64,000 nucleotides of DNA from CmP2 sp052084925. GTDB lineage: Bacteria > Actinomycetota > Actinomycetes > Actinomycetales > Micrococcaceae. Made by a program: the position numbers and the translations under genes. The notes under the pieces were generated by a model. That model searched no databases, was not told the origin of the DNA, and saw only the letters and a list, made by a program, of their open reading frames with translations. The DNA is taken from contig JBQDEV010000001.1 in the NCBI GenBank assembly GCA_052084925.1, forward strand, positions 310,001-374,000, written 5' to 3'. This document shows positions 22,774 through 31,279 of the stretch, in pieces; position 1 is the first letter of the stretch, and each line of letters starts with the position of its first letter.

Positions 22774-24129
22774 ATGCGCGTTGGAATTCTGGGTTTAGGC
22801 GAAGCAGGACGTACATTCGCATCGGCATTCTTGGAAGCAGACTGGAGTGTTCACGGCTATGATCCGGGACCCGTTGACACGCCCGTGGGAGTCATCCGGG
22901 AATCCTCGGTACCGGACGCCGTAGCCCACGCCGATCTCACCTTGAGTTTCACCACCGCACGGTTCGCCGTTGATGCGGCACGCGAAGCCGCTCCAGCCCT
23001 AGGCGCAGACTCACTGTATGTGGATCTCAATGCAGCCACGCCGTCGATCAAGTCTGCGGCCTCAGAAGCGATCGGTTCGGCAGAAGGATTCGTCGACGGC
23101 GCCGTCCTCGGCTCGGTTCTTCAATTCGGTGCGGGCGTTCATATTCTCTTGTCCGGTGGCGGAGCCGAGCGGGCCAGTACGCTTCTCAGGCAGGTGGGCG
23201 CGCAGACAGATGTCGTGGGCAATGCCATCGGCGCCGCGTCACAGCGCAAACTCATTCGGAGTGTCTTCGTCAAGAGCCTCGCCGCATTGCTCGCCGAAAC
23301 CATGGACGCAGCGCGCGCGAGCGGCGACGAGGCGTGGCTCAAGCACCAGGTCGCAGAGTGGCTTACCAACGGCACGGAAACCATCGAGCGCCTCGACCAC
23401 ACCACACGACTTCATGCGGAGCGACGAAGCCACGAGCTCGTGGACAGCCTCTCGGTCCTGAATACCCTCGGCGTGCAGTCCAGCGTGGTGGCCGGTGCGC
23501 TTGATACCCACCTGAGGTTTGCTCGCGAGCAGGCTAACGCGGGAGATCTCGCAGCAGCACTGGCAGAAATTCCCACTCCGGCACTCGGCGACGCTCAGTC
23601 GCGCCGCGGCCTCCTGCATTCAGCTGTTTCCCCGGTGTGGGATGCCCCGCGGGTGGCGGGTCGTGCCTTCACCATCGAGACTCGCCCCGGTGACAACCAG
23701 GCGATCCATCAGGCCATTGCCGAGATCAAGCCGGGAGATCTGGTGATGATCGACGGCGGTGGCCACACAGAGCGAGCGTTGATCGGCGATCTCATTGCCG
23801 AACGCCTGCGAGATGCAGGAGCCGTGGGAGTGGTCCTCGACGCAGCAGTCCGCGATCCTCGCGGCATTGCCGAAGTCGGGCTGCCCACCTTCGCTCGAGC
23901 CGTCACTCCTGCTGGCCCCTACCGCAATGGCCCCGGGCGCCATCAGATTCCGATTTCGGTTGGCGGGGTGGTCTGCCAGCCTGGAGACTATGTGGTGGCT
24001 GATGAGGACGGAGTGATCGTCATTCCAGCACTGCGGGCAGAGCAGGTCCTGCGTGGTGGACAAGACAAGATTGCGGCCGAAACACGTCAGCGGGAAGCGC
24101 ACCAACATCGACAAGCGTCTACAAGCTAG
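22774..24129 (+). CDS. Fusion of a 6PGDH-like/DUF1932 dehydrogenase and an RraA/HMG-CHA aldolase-like domain
   Basis: The protein is 451 residues from the ATG at 22774 (GGAG upstream). Residues 1-255 form a beta-hydroxyacid-dehydrogenase-like unit: NAD-binding GLGEAG (7-12), then a helical part with QRKLIRSVFVKS (157-168) where the catalytic Lys of the superfamily is expected. Residues about 262-440 match RraA-like class II aldolases, with GDLVMIDGGG and an exact D-X20-R-D motif (Asp339, Arg360, Asp361) that binds the metal and substrate in HMG/CHA aldolases. A single polypeptide could oxidise a hydroxyacid and then cleave the resulting oxoacid to pyruvate. I know both families but cannot cite this fusion. 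Confidence 0.85.
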   Translation: MRVGILGLGEAGRTFASAFLEADWSVHGYDPGPVDTPVGVIRESSVPDAVAHADLTLSFTTARFAVDAAREAAPALGADSLYVDLNAATPSIKSAASEAIGSAEGFVDGAVLGSVLQFGAGVHILLSGGGAERASTLLRQVGAQTDVVGNAIGAASQRKLIRSVFVKSLAALLAETMDAARASGDEAWLKHQVAEWLTNGTETIERLDHTTRLHAERRSHELVDSLSVLNTLGVQSSVVAGALDTHLRFAREQANAGDLAAALAEIPTPALGDAQSRRGLLHSAVSPVWDAPRVAGRAFTIETRPGDNQAIHQAIAEIKPGDLVMIDGGGHTERALIGDLIAERLRDAGAVGVVLDAAVRDPRGIAEVGLPTFARAVTPAGPYRNGPGRHQIPISVGGVVCQPGDYVVADEDGVIVIPALRAEQVLRGGQDKIAAETRQREAHQHRQASTS

Positions 24130-24296
24130 GCGGAGTCCAGGAGTCGTTTTAGAATCACGTCGACCAGAGTGTCTTTGTCAGTCGTTGGCAGCATTGCGAG
24201 CGACTGGCAAAGCCAGTCTTCAGCTCGGTCCCTCCTTGTCCCACGCCTTCATTCGATGCAGCACCAAACGCTCATCACCAAGCCGTTCGAACGTTG
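24130..24296 (-). other. Gene-free 167-bp gap with possible gene relic
   Basis: On the minus strand an open stretch ending in a TAG next to the fusion-gene stop would read LPTTDKDTLVDVILKRLLDSA, which looks like a protein C-terminus. It is interrupted by a stop about 35 codons upstream and has no good start. It may be the tail of a decayed gene or chance. Nothing else is visible here. Confidence 0.2.
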
Positions 24297-25604
24297 TCAT
24301 TGTAGGACTTTGCCCCGAGATTCCGGGGCCCAAGCTTGCGTGATGACAGCACCGACAAGACAGATCACCGCCGCGATGAGCATGGTGCCAGATGCGCCCA
24401 AAGTCGTCATCGACCACGGCAAAAGGAACGTGCCCACACCGGCACCAACGCGGCTTACTGCGGTGGCGAATCCTGTGCCAATAGAGCGAATCGCTGTTGG
24501 GAACACCTCACCACCCATGAAAGCTGCTATCGCACTGCACATGGCGTTGGAGAAGGCAAAGAGCATAAAGCAGGTCAGGACCAGAATGGATGAGACGTCG
24601 GCTAAGAGACCGATCGCAGCAAGCGCCGCCGCACAGATCCACTGAGTCGGGATGATGATTTTCCGTCGCCCGACACGTTCGATGAGGAGGACTGCGACGA
24701 GGATGCCCAGAACAGCAATTCCGTTGATGCTTAGTCCGCCGGTGATTCCTGATCCGAGTCCGTATTGCGTCAAGACATCCGCCGCGAACGTTGCGATGGC
24801 GAAGTAGGGCGTCACCGCGCAGAAGAAGAAGATGGCTGTCACAGCGGTGAGTTTTCGGTGCTCTTTCGTAAACAGCGAGCTGAAGGTTCCGCGGGGCTGT
24901 TCAGCCTGGTGGATCGACAGCGCACCGCGTGGGTCTTCGAGATACTTCTCCGCCACGGCGGCGGCTTCTTCGCGCCGCCCCTGACTTGCCAACCACAGCG
25001 GGGATTCCGGGATACCGATGCGTCCGACCAGCAAGATAACAGCGGGAATAGCACTCGATGCTGCAACCCAGCGCCACTCACCGCCGAAATTATGACTCAG
25101 CAAATACCCGGTAACGAACGCGACCATGAATCCGACGTACCAACTCATTTCACCGGTGGCGAGCAGACGACCGCGGATCCGAGTGGGGGCGAATTCAGCA
25201 AGTAATGGTTTTCCCACCGCATAGTCCGAACCGATCGAAATACCCATCAGCAGTCGCAGCAGAAGAAGCTGAGCAACGTTTCCAACCGCGAGGAGTAGCA
25301 GCGACGCCGCCAGCGTGACGATAAGGTTCGCCGTGATCATCTTCTTTCGCCCGAATCGATCAGACAACCACCCACCCAACGGCGCACCAACGAGCAGACC
25401 GATGAGAGACGCTGCGCCGATCAGACCCTGCCAAATGATGCTGGCATCCAGATCGACGGCTATTCTCGCCATGATCGGGCTCAAGATGCCGAGAATGTAC
25501 CCGTCAAGAAACAGTACTCCGGCAACGAAGACGGCGATACGCCGGTGCCCGGTGCGAGGGTTGGACTCTCCTTGGTGGAGCGAAGCTCCGGCAATTGTCG
25601 TCAT
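24297..25604 (-). CDS. MFS transporter, sugar-porter/aromatic-acid symporter type
   Basis: A 435-residue, 12-helix MFS carrier. The loop 2-3 motif GGWLSDRFGRKK and the repeated VLLIERVGRRK between helices 8 and 9 are diagnostic of the sugar-porter/metabolite:H+ symporter branch. LLLLRLLMGISIGSDYAVG and EFAPTRIRGRLLA are the helix 4-5 signatures (the R-G-R loop). It probably imports an organic acid or polyol used by the surrounding dehydrogenases. The terminator at 25657-25703 separates it from the upstream ALDH gene, so it has its own promoter. Confidence 0.88.
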   Translation of the reverse strand: MTTIAGASLHQGESNPRTGHRRIAVFVAGVLFLDGYILGILSPIMARIAVDLDASIIWQGLIGAASLIGLLVGAPLGGWLSDRFGRKKMITANLIVTLAASLLLLAVGNVAQLLLLRLLMGISIGSDYAVGKPLLAEFAPTRIRGRLLATGEMSWYVGFMVAFVTGYLLSHNFGGEWRWVAASSAIPAVILLVGRIGIPESPLWLASQGRREEAAAVAEKYLEDPRGALSIHQAEQPRGTFSSLFTKEHRKLTAVTAIFFFCAVTPYFAIATFAADVLTQYGLGSGITGGLSINGIAVLGILVAVLLIERVGRRKIIIPTQWICAAALAAIGLLADVSSILVLTCFMLFAFSNAMCSAIAAFMGGEVFPTAIRSIGTGFATAVSRVGAGVGTFLLPWSMTTLGASGTMLIAAVICLVGAVITQAWAPESRGKVLQ

Positions 25605-25656
25605 CTCAGTCGAGATTCCTCTTCGGTCAAGGCGAAACTGATGCGGTCAGGGGGTA

Positions 25657-25703
25657 TTGCAGAGCCGACCGTCTTCAAATAGTCGACACGGTCGGCTCTG
25701 CAA
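25657..25703 (-). terminator. Terminator after the aldehyde dehydrogenase gene
   Basis: A 16-bp perfect stem (25657-25672 with 25688-25703) and a 15-nt loop lie directly after the stop of the minus-strand ALDH at 25720. Confidence 0.75.
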
Positions 25704-25719
25704 GGTCATCTTGGTGGCG

Positions 25720-27201
25720 TTAGGGCATCCGATGGTCGGGGAACCAGTCAGACACAACCGGAGTGAGGTTCTGGTAAATGTGCTTCGGTTCCTGGTATTC
25801 AGCCAGACCCGTTGGCCCGAGTTCTCGACCGATTCCCGATTTCCCGAATCCACCCCACTCCGCCTGAGGAAGGTAGGGGCCGTGATCGTTGATCCAGACG
25901 GTCCCGTGACGAAGACGTCGGGCTACGCGCTGTCCGCGCCCCGCATCCTGGCTCCATACCGCGCCAGCCAGCCCGTAATCCGTGTCGTTGGCGATGGCCA
26001 CCGCCTCGTCCTCGGTCCTGAAGGTTTCCACAGTAACCACTGGCCCAAAGGCCTCCTCCGCGGTGACCGACATACCTGGGCGCACTCGGTCCAGCACCGT
26101 CGGCAGATAGTAGAAGCCCTCCTCGAGAGCCCCCTCGCCGAATCCACCACCGCAGCGCAGTCGCGCACCTTCCGCAATACCGTCCTGCACATAGGCATGC
26201 ACGCTGTCTCGGTGTGCCGCGGAGATAAGCGGACCGGTTTCTGCACCTTCGTCATCCAAACCGCCGAGACGAATTCCTTGCGCTCGGCGGACGAGCTCGT
26301 CGACAAAGTCCTCGGCGATCGATTCTTCAACGACGAGTCGTGCCCCTGCCGAACACACTTGACCGGAATGCAAGAAAGCTGCGTTGAGCGCGTGATCGAG
26401 AGCGACATCGAAGTCAGCATCAGCGAAGATAACGTTCGGGTTCTTGCCGCCCAGTTCCAGGGCGACCTTCTTCACTGTGCCTGCCGCGTTGGTCATGATC
26501 CTTTGGCCGGTGATGGTGCCACCCGTGAACGACACCAGGTCAACATCCGGGTGGGTCGAGAGCGGGTTCCCGCAGACCGATCCGGTGCCCAACACCAAGT
26601 TCCCCACCCCAGCCGGTAGCCCAAGTTCGTCCAGCACCCGCATCAACAGAATCGAGGAATGCGGCGTCAGCTCCGCTGGCTTCAGCACGAAGGTGTTACC
26701 CGCGGCCAGTGCTGGCGCAACTTTCCATGCGGCCTGCAGCAAGGGATAGTTCCACGGCGCGATCAAGCCGCACACACCTACTGGTTCATATTCGATGGTT
26801 GAGGTGACGTTCGCATCACCGGTGTCGACGACCCGCCCGGTATGTTGATCAGCGATCTTGCCGTAATAGTCGAAGCAACTGATGATGTCGTCGATATCCA
26901 GCCGCGCTTCGGAGAACCTTTTCCCGGTGTCGAAAGCCTCTGCCCGGGCAAAATTCTCTCGTTGATCACGCATCAGCTGCGCCACACGAAGCAGAAAATC
27001 TCCGCGTTCTCCGGCAGGAAGGCCTGACCAGACACCAGAGTCGAAGGCTCGGCGCGCAGCGGCGATTGCGTCGATCGTGTCGCTCTCCTCAGCGCTCGCC
27101 ACGACGCCCACCAGCTCACCGTTGGCTGGGCAACAGATTTCAGATGTGCCTCCGGCGTTGGCCTCGCGCCAGACACCGTCGATGTACAGGGTTGCTGACA
27201 T
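25720..27201 (-). CDS. NAD-dependent aldehyde dehydrogenase (betaine/gamma-aminobutyraldehyde type)
   Basis: A 493-residue ALDH with LYIDGVWREA at the N-terminus, PWNYPLLQAAWK (cofactor loop), general base Glu in LELGGKNPNV, nucleophile Cys in SGQVCSAGARL and EEAFGPVVTVE. The C-terminal GGFGKSGIGRELG is typical of betaine-aldehyde/semialdehyde oxidising members. It follows a hydroxyacid dehydrogenase by 28 bp on the same strand, so the two are probably an operon that oxidises an alcohol or semialdehyde to an acid. A divergent LysR is the likely regulator. Substrate unknown. Confidence 0.9.
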   Translation of the reverse strand: MSATLYIDGVWREANAGGTSEICCPANGELVGVVASAEESDTIDAIAAARRAFDSGVWSGLPAGERGDFLLRVAQLMRDQRENFARAEAFDTGKRFSEARLDIDDIISCFDYYGKIADQHTGRVVDTGDANVTSTIEYEPVGVCGLIAPWNYPLLQAAWKVAPALAAGNTFVLKPAELTPHSSILLMRVLDELGLPAGVGNLVLGTGSVCGNPLSTHPDVDLVSFTGGTITGQRIMTNAAGTVKKVALELGGKNPNVIFADADFDVALDHALNAAFLHSGQVCSAGARLVVEESIAEDFVDELVRRAQGIRLGGLDDEGAETGPLISAAHRDSVHAYVQDGIAEGARLRCGGGFGEGALEEGFYYLPTVLDRVRPGMSVTAEEAFGPVVTVETFRTEDEAVAIANDTDYGLAGAVWSQDAGRGQRVARRLRHGTVWINDHGPYLPQAEWGGFGKSGIGRELGPTGLAEYQEPKHIYQNLTPVVSDWFPDHRMP

Positions 27202-27229
27202 GGCTGTCCGTTCCTTTCTGGTCTTACCG

Positions 27230-28162
27230 CTACTTCTCAGTTATGGCGTCATCGGTGACTTCCCACGGCGGGGTCCAATCGCCCTCCAGCCGGAATGACA
27301 GCCCACTTTCGTCTTCCAATCGTTTCGCCACGAAAAGTTCCGGGGATCCCGGACCGTAGGTTTCCTTCGCGCCTTCAAAGACACCACGAGCTGCATTCGT
27401 CATCGGCAGCCCCGTTCTCACTTCGGTCTGCAGTTCCTTGATGAGACCCAAATCTTTGGCGCAAAGATCGAGTGTGAAGGACGGATCATAGTGTCCGGCA
27501 AAGATCGACGGTGCATCGTGTTGGGCCACAAAGGAATCACCGACCGACTGCTGGATCGCTGACCACAGCACCCCGATGTCCACACCGTGACTCATACCGA
27601 GGGCAAATCCTTCGCCGATGGCCGCGGAATGGATGAACCACAGTTGATTCGTCACCAGCTTGACGACGTTTCCGGTGCCGAGCCCACCGCAGGGGATCAC
27701 CGTTCCGAGGAGGTTTAGTAACGGCAGCACCCGCTCTTGCAGTGCTTCCTCTCCACCCATGAAAAGCGTCAGCCGTCCATTGCGTGCGCCATCAACGGCA
27801 CCGGTCACTGGCGAATCAACGACGCCGACGCCAGAGGGGGCCTCCGCGGCTAGTTCAGCGACAAGATCCTTGCGATTGGTCGTGAGATCGACCCACACGG
27901 AGCCCTGCTCGAGAGCGGCGAGCGCACCGGCATCACGCATCACGGCAATCACGTGGTCGGGGCGGGGCAGGGACGTCAAGAGGAACTCAACACCCGCCGC
28001 AGCGTCGGCGGCTGACGATGCTGCGGCGCCGCCGGCGGAAACGGCCTCGGCGACCTTTTCTTCGTTCATGTCAAACACCCGGACGTCATGTCCGGCAGCG
28101 ATCAGGCGAAGACACATCGGTCCGCCCATATTGCCCAGTCCGATAAATCCAATCCGCGCCAA
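27230..28162 (-). CDS. NAD(P)-dependent beta-hydroxyacid dehydrogenase (3-hydroxyisobutyrate / tartronate semialdehyde reductase family)
   Basis: A 310-residue protein. It has the Rossmann motif IGFIGLGNMGGPM (4-16), the substrate-binding PVTGAVDGARNG (DxPVxG type) and the catalytic Lys segment GNVVKLVTNQLWF with the K-x-x-x-N pair intact. Members interconvert 3-hydroxyacids and semialdehydes. With the ALDH just downstream, the pair would oxidise a 3-hydroxyacid through its semialdehyde. It is not the same gene as the dehydrogenase half of the fusion at 22774, although both belong to the same superfamily. Confidence 0.9.
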   Translation of the reverse strand: MARIGFIGLGNMGGPMCLRLIAAGHDVRVFDMNEEKVAEAVSAGGAAASSAADAAAGVEFLLTSLPRPDHVIAVMRDAGALAALEQGSVWVDLTTNRKDLVAELAAEAPSGVGVVDSPVTGAVDGARNGRLTLFMGGEEALQERVLPLLNLLGTVIPCGGLGTGNVVKLVTNQLWFIHSAAIGEGFALGMSHGVDIGVLWSAIQQSVGDSFVAQHDAPSIFAGHYDPSFTLDLCAKDLGLIKELQTEVRTGLPMTNAARGVFEGAKETYGPGSPELFVAKRLEDESGLSFRLEGDWTPPWEVTDDAITEK

Positions 28163-28271
28163 AGCGGCCTCCTAGAAACGAGTTGAGGTGACGATCTGTG
28201 ATCTCGGCAACGTTCTGTACTGCCTTTCGCTCAGGCTATGTCTGGTCGAGATGGCGGAGCAATCCGATCTT

Positions 28272-28290
28272 TCCTAGAAAACCCATAGGA
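28272..28290. promoter_or_regulatory. LysR-type dyad next to the LysR start
   Basis: TCCTA-N9-TAGGA lies just upstream of the LysR ATG at 28298 and between the divergent dehydrogenase and LysR genes. Interrupted dyads of this spacing are usual autoregulatory sites for LysR proteins. Assigned by position and symmetry only. Confidence 0.4.
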
Positions 28291-28297
28291 TGTATCT

Positions 28298-29221
28298 ATG
28301 GCTTTGACGCTGCATCAGTTGGACTGTTTCCTCGCGACCATGGTTCGCGGCTCTTTCACCGCCGCCGCCGAGCACCTCGGGCTGTCACAACCGTCTTTGT
28401 CCGAGCAGATCCGTCAGCTTGAGCGTCACCTGGGCACCCAGCTCTTCCATCGACTGGGCCGCGGGGTAGCACCAACCGATGCGGCGCAGGAATTCGAAGG
28501 TCACGCGCGGGCGGCGCTTTCGGCGGTTCAGGCGGGAACTCGGGCAGTCGTTGGAGCGGGAACCGTGATGTCCGGAAGCATCAAGTTTGGGCTGTTCGGC
28601 GCCGCCCACCTCTACCTTGCACGTGATCTGGTTGCTTCGGTTCTCGCCGAGCATCCAGATCTGCAGATCTCCCTGATCGGTCAGAACTCACGTGATGTAA
28701 TTGCCGACGTCGTGGCCGGTCGTATCGAGGCGGCTCTGGTCGCGCTTCCACCCGAGCACCATGATCAACTAGTGGTCCGCCCCGTCGCTCGAGATGAACT
28801 CGTCTATCTGAGTAGCGACCCGGAACGTGTTCGATCATCCATCACTCCGGAACGACTCATCGATGCGGACCTGGTGCTTTCGGAAGTGACCTGGCGTGAC
28901 GACGATTTCACCCGGCAGCAGTTGATTCGCCTTGCCCAATCTGTGTCGGGACGACTCCGTCCCCGGATCGAGGTCGAGAACGTGGAAGTCGCGTTGGAAC
29001 TGGCTGCCAGCGGCTACGCAGATACCATCACCGCACGAGCCGTCGCAGCGCAGATGGCAAGCCAATTGTCGGCACCATTGCACAGCGCTCCCCTGGCGCC
29101 GAGTGTCTTCGATCAGTTTGCCATCGTGCATCGTGTGGGAACCGTACTGAGTGCACCGACGCGGGTCATGATTCGCCATGCAACCCATCTCATCCGCCAG
29201 GTCACGAGCGAGCAGAACTAG
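28298..29221 (+). CDS. LysR family transcriptional regulator
   Basis: A 307-residue protein with an N-terminal helix-turn-helix (LHQLDCFLATMVRGSFTAAAE, LGLSQPSLSEQIRQLERHLG) and an effector domain starting SGSIKFGLFGAAHLYLARDL. It lies divergent from the hydroxyacid dehydrogenase-ALDH operon, which is its most likely target. The gene ends 147 bp before metN and has slightly lower GC than metN. It therefore closes the organic-acid block that began near 18.2 kb. Confidence 0.9.
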   Translation: MALTLHQLDCFLATMVRGSFTAAAEHLGLSQPSLSEQIRQLERHLGTQLFHRLGRGVAPTDAAQEFEGHARAALSAVQAGTRAVVGAGTVMSGSIKFGLFGAAHLYLARDLVASVLAEHPDLQISLIGQNSRDVIADVVAGRIEAALVALPPEHHDQLVVRPVARDELVYLSSDPERVRSSITPERLIDADLVLSEVTWRDDDFTRQQLIRLAQSVSGRLRPRIEVENVEVALELAASGYADTITARAVAAQMASQLSAPLHSAPLAPSVFDQFAIVHRVGTVLSAPTRVMIRHATHLIRQVTSEQN

Positions 29222-29367
29222 GCCCCCAGACGTCAAGCGCGGCGACGCGGAACGTCATAGATCACCTTTAAGGCGCGTCTGGCCCGGATTCGCACGGCAA
29301 ACACCTCAGCGCGACAGAGCATGACGGGCGAGTTCTCCGCGGCCCCGTTGCCGCCTACTGTTGCGCC

Positions 29368-30477
29368 ATGATCACACTCGAGAACCTGACGAAGGTCTAC
29401 GGACAGGGCCCTGACGCGGTCACGGTGCTGGACCGTCTCAACGTCGACGTCGCCAGCGGCGAGATCCGCGCCATCGTAGGCCCCTCCGGTTCGGGCAAGA
29501 CCACCCTGGCGCACTGCATCAGCCTGTTGGAGCGCCCGACGTCGGGCTCCATCACCGTCAACGGCGAGGAGCTCTCCGGCCTTTCGGAGCGCAAGCTGCG
29601 CCTGGCTCGACGACGCATCGGCACCGTCTTCCAGTCCGCTTCACTACTCTCCCGCAAGACCGCGGCAGACAACGTCGCACTCCCGCTGACTCTGCTCGGG
29701 GTGACGCCCGCCGAAGTGAAGTCGCGTGTGGGCGAGCTGCTGGAGCGCGTGGGACTGTCGCACCGGGCGAATCATTTCCCACACCAACTCTCCGGTGGTC
29801 AGCAGCAGCGCGTCGGCATCGCCCGTGCCCTGGCGCTGCGTCCCTCGGTCTTGCTCTCGGATGAGGCCACCAGCGGCCTGGACCCGGACACCACGCGCTC
29901 CGTGGTGAGCCTGCTGCGCGAACTGCGCGACGACCTGGGCCTGGCGATCGTCTTCGTCACCCACGAAATGGACACCGTACTGCACGCCGCCGACAGTGCC
30001 GCCCTGTTGGACCACGGGCGCATTGTCGAGCAGGGCACCCTCTCCGCGTTGCTCCGCGATCCCGCCTCCGCGCTGGGCCGCGCTCTACAGCCGCATCTGC
30101 CGGCCGCGTCGACGTCGTCAGATGAACAGGCCTGGCAGGTCATCTTTGCCTCAGCCACCGTGCGCGGGGATTGGCTCCAGGAGCTCAGTTCTCAGGTGCC
30201 GGGCGGGGCGAATCTACTCTCGGCCAGCATCCAGACCGTGGGCGGCGGCACCACGGGCAGCGCCACCCTCGGCTTCCGCGCACCGGAGGAGACCATCCGC
30301 CGGGCACTGCACAGCGTCGGACTGGAACCGGTGAATCAGCACGCCGTCGAGCGCTCCGCAACACTGCAGACCGACCAGACCCAACCCGACACAGCGGCGC
30401 CGGGCCTGCAGCTCGACGAGGCCGACCTCTCGCTGCTGGACCGCACCCCCTTGGCACCTTCGGAGGCACGAGCATGA
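29368..30477 (+). CDS. metN: Methionine ABC transporter ATP-binding protein MetN
   Basis: A 369-residue ATPase. Walker A is GPSGSGKTT (38-46), the ABC signature LSGGQ lies at 141-145, and Walker B with SDEATSGLD follows. A C-terminal NIL domain (about 255-345, WQVIFASATVRGDWLQELSS) is specific to MetN and binds methionine to inhibit the transporter. The ATG is preceded by TACTGT ending seven bases upstream, which indicates a leaderless message. No SAM riboswitch is recognisable in the 147-bp upstream gap. It overlaps metI by four bases. Confidence 0.95.
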   Translation: MITLENLTKVYGQGPDAVTVLDRLNVDVASGEIRAIVGPSGSGKTTLAHCISLLERPTSGSITVNGEELSGLSERKLRLARRRIGTVFQSASLLSRKTAADNVALPLTLLGVTPAEVKSRVGELLERVGLSHRANHFPHQLSGGQQQRVGIARALALRPSVLLSDEATSGLDPDTTRSVVSLLRELRDDLGLAIVFVTHEMDTVLHAADSAALLDHGRIVEQGTLSALLRDPASALGRALQPHLPAASTSSDEQAWQVIFASATVRGDWLQELSSQVPGGANLLSASIQTVGGGTTGSATLGFRAPEETIRRALHSVGLEPVNQHAVERSATLQTDQTQPDTAAPGLQLDEADLSLLDRTPLAPSEARA

Positions 30478-31241
30478 TCACCATCGCGCAGGCCACGTCC
30501 TACAACACCGCGCTCTCTGACATTCCGGGGCTGCTGCTGCCGGCCCTGGGACAGACGCTGGCCATGGTGGGTATCGCCATGTCGGTGGCGGTGCTGCTCG
30601 GCACTCCCCTGGGCGTGCTGCTACACAACCTCGCCCCGGGCGGACTGTTCACCCATCTCACCGGATACACCGTGATCAGCTGGGTGGCCAATATCGGCCG
30701 CTCACTGCCCTTCCTCGTGCTGATGGCGGCGATCATCCCGTTCACCCGCTGGGTCACGGGCACCAATATCGGCATCGCGGGCGCGGTGGTGCCGATGGCG
30801 ATCGCTGGCACGTTCTTCTTCGCCCGGCTCGTACAGAACTGTCTGCGCGAGGTGCCGGCCTCGGTCACCCAGGCCACGCGCGCCTCGGGTGGGTCAACCT
30901 GGCAAATCATCCGCACCGCGCAGCTGGGCGAGGCTATCCCCGGCCTCATCGGAGCGCTGACCTTCAACATCATCGCCATGATCGAATACTCGGCCATTGC
31001 CGGCACCATCGGCGCCGGCGGACTCGGTTACGTGGCCATCACCTACGGCTACGCCCGCTTCGACAATGCGGTGATGTTCTCCACCATCATCGTGCTGGTC
31101 CTACTCATCTCGGCCGTCCAGCTCATCGGCGATGCGCTCGTGCGCGCCACCACCCCGCGGCTGCGCAAGAAGTACCGCATCGTCTCCGGTTCCCCCGCAT
31201 CATCCACTCCATCCCCTGACGACGCGCTGGCTCGCGCCTGA
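30474..31241 (+). CDS. metI: Methionine ABC transporter permease MetI
   Basis: A 255-residue inner-membrane permease with about five helices. The start ATG at 30474 overlaps the metN stop as ATGA. The EAA-type coupling segment VPASVTQATRASGGSTWQIIR is followed by the conserved GLIGALTFNIIAMIEYSAIAG stretch of MetI proteins. It forms the channel that MetN energises. The C-terminal tail is Ser/Pro-rich. Coupling by overlap indicates fixed stoichiometry with MetN. Confidence 0.95.
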   Translation: MITIAQATSYNTALSDIPGLLLPALGQTLAMVGIAMSVAVLLGTPLGVLLHNLAPGGLFTHLTGYTVISWVANIGRSLPFLVLMAAIIPFTRWVTGTNIGIAGAVVPMAIAGTFFFARLVQNCLREVPASVTQATRASGGSTWQIIRTAQLGEAIPGLIGALTFNIIAMIEYSAIAGTIGAGGLGYVAITYGYARFDNAVMFSTIIVLVLLISAVQLIGDALVRATTPRLRKKYRIVSGSPASSTPSPDDALARA

Positions 31242-31279
31242 ACACGTCGTTCCCCACACCTTCCAGAAAGGCACCACCC

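Noticed and set aside
29222..29367. SAM riboswitch upstream of metN
   Set aside because: The gap of 147 bp shows no S-box-like helices or conserved core, and the promoter appears to give a leaderless message.
30171..31241. A long frame that includes metI with a 100-residue N-terminal extension
   Set aside because: The extension overlaps metN in another frame and is Arg/Pro-rich without homology; the ATG at 30474, coupled to the metN stop, gives the normal MetI length.
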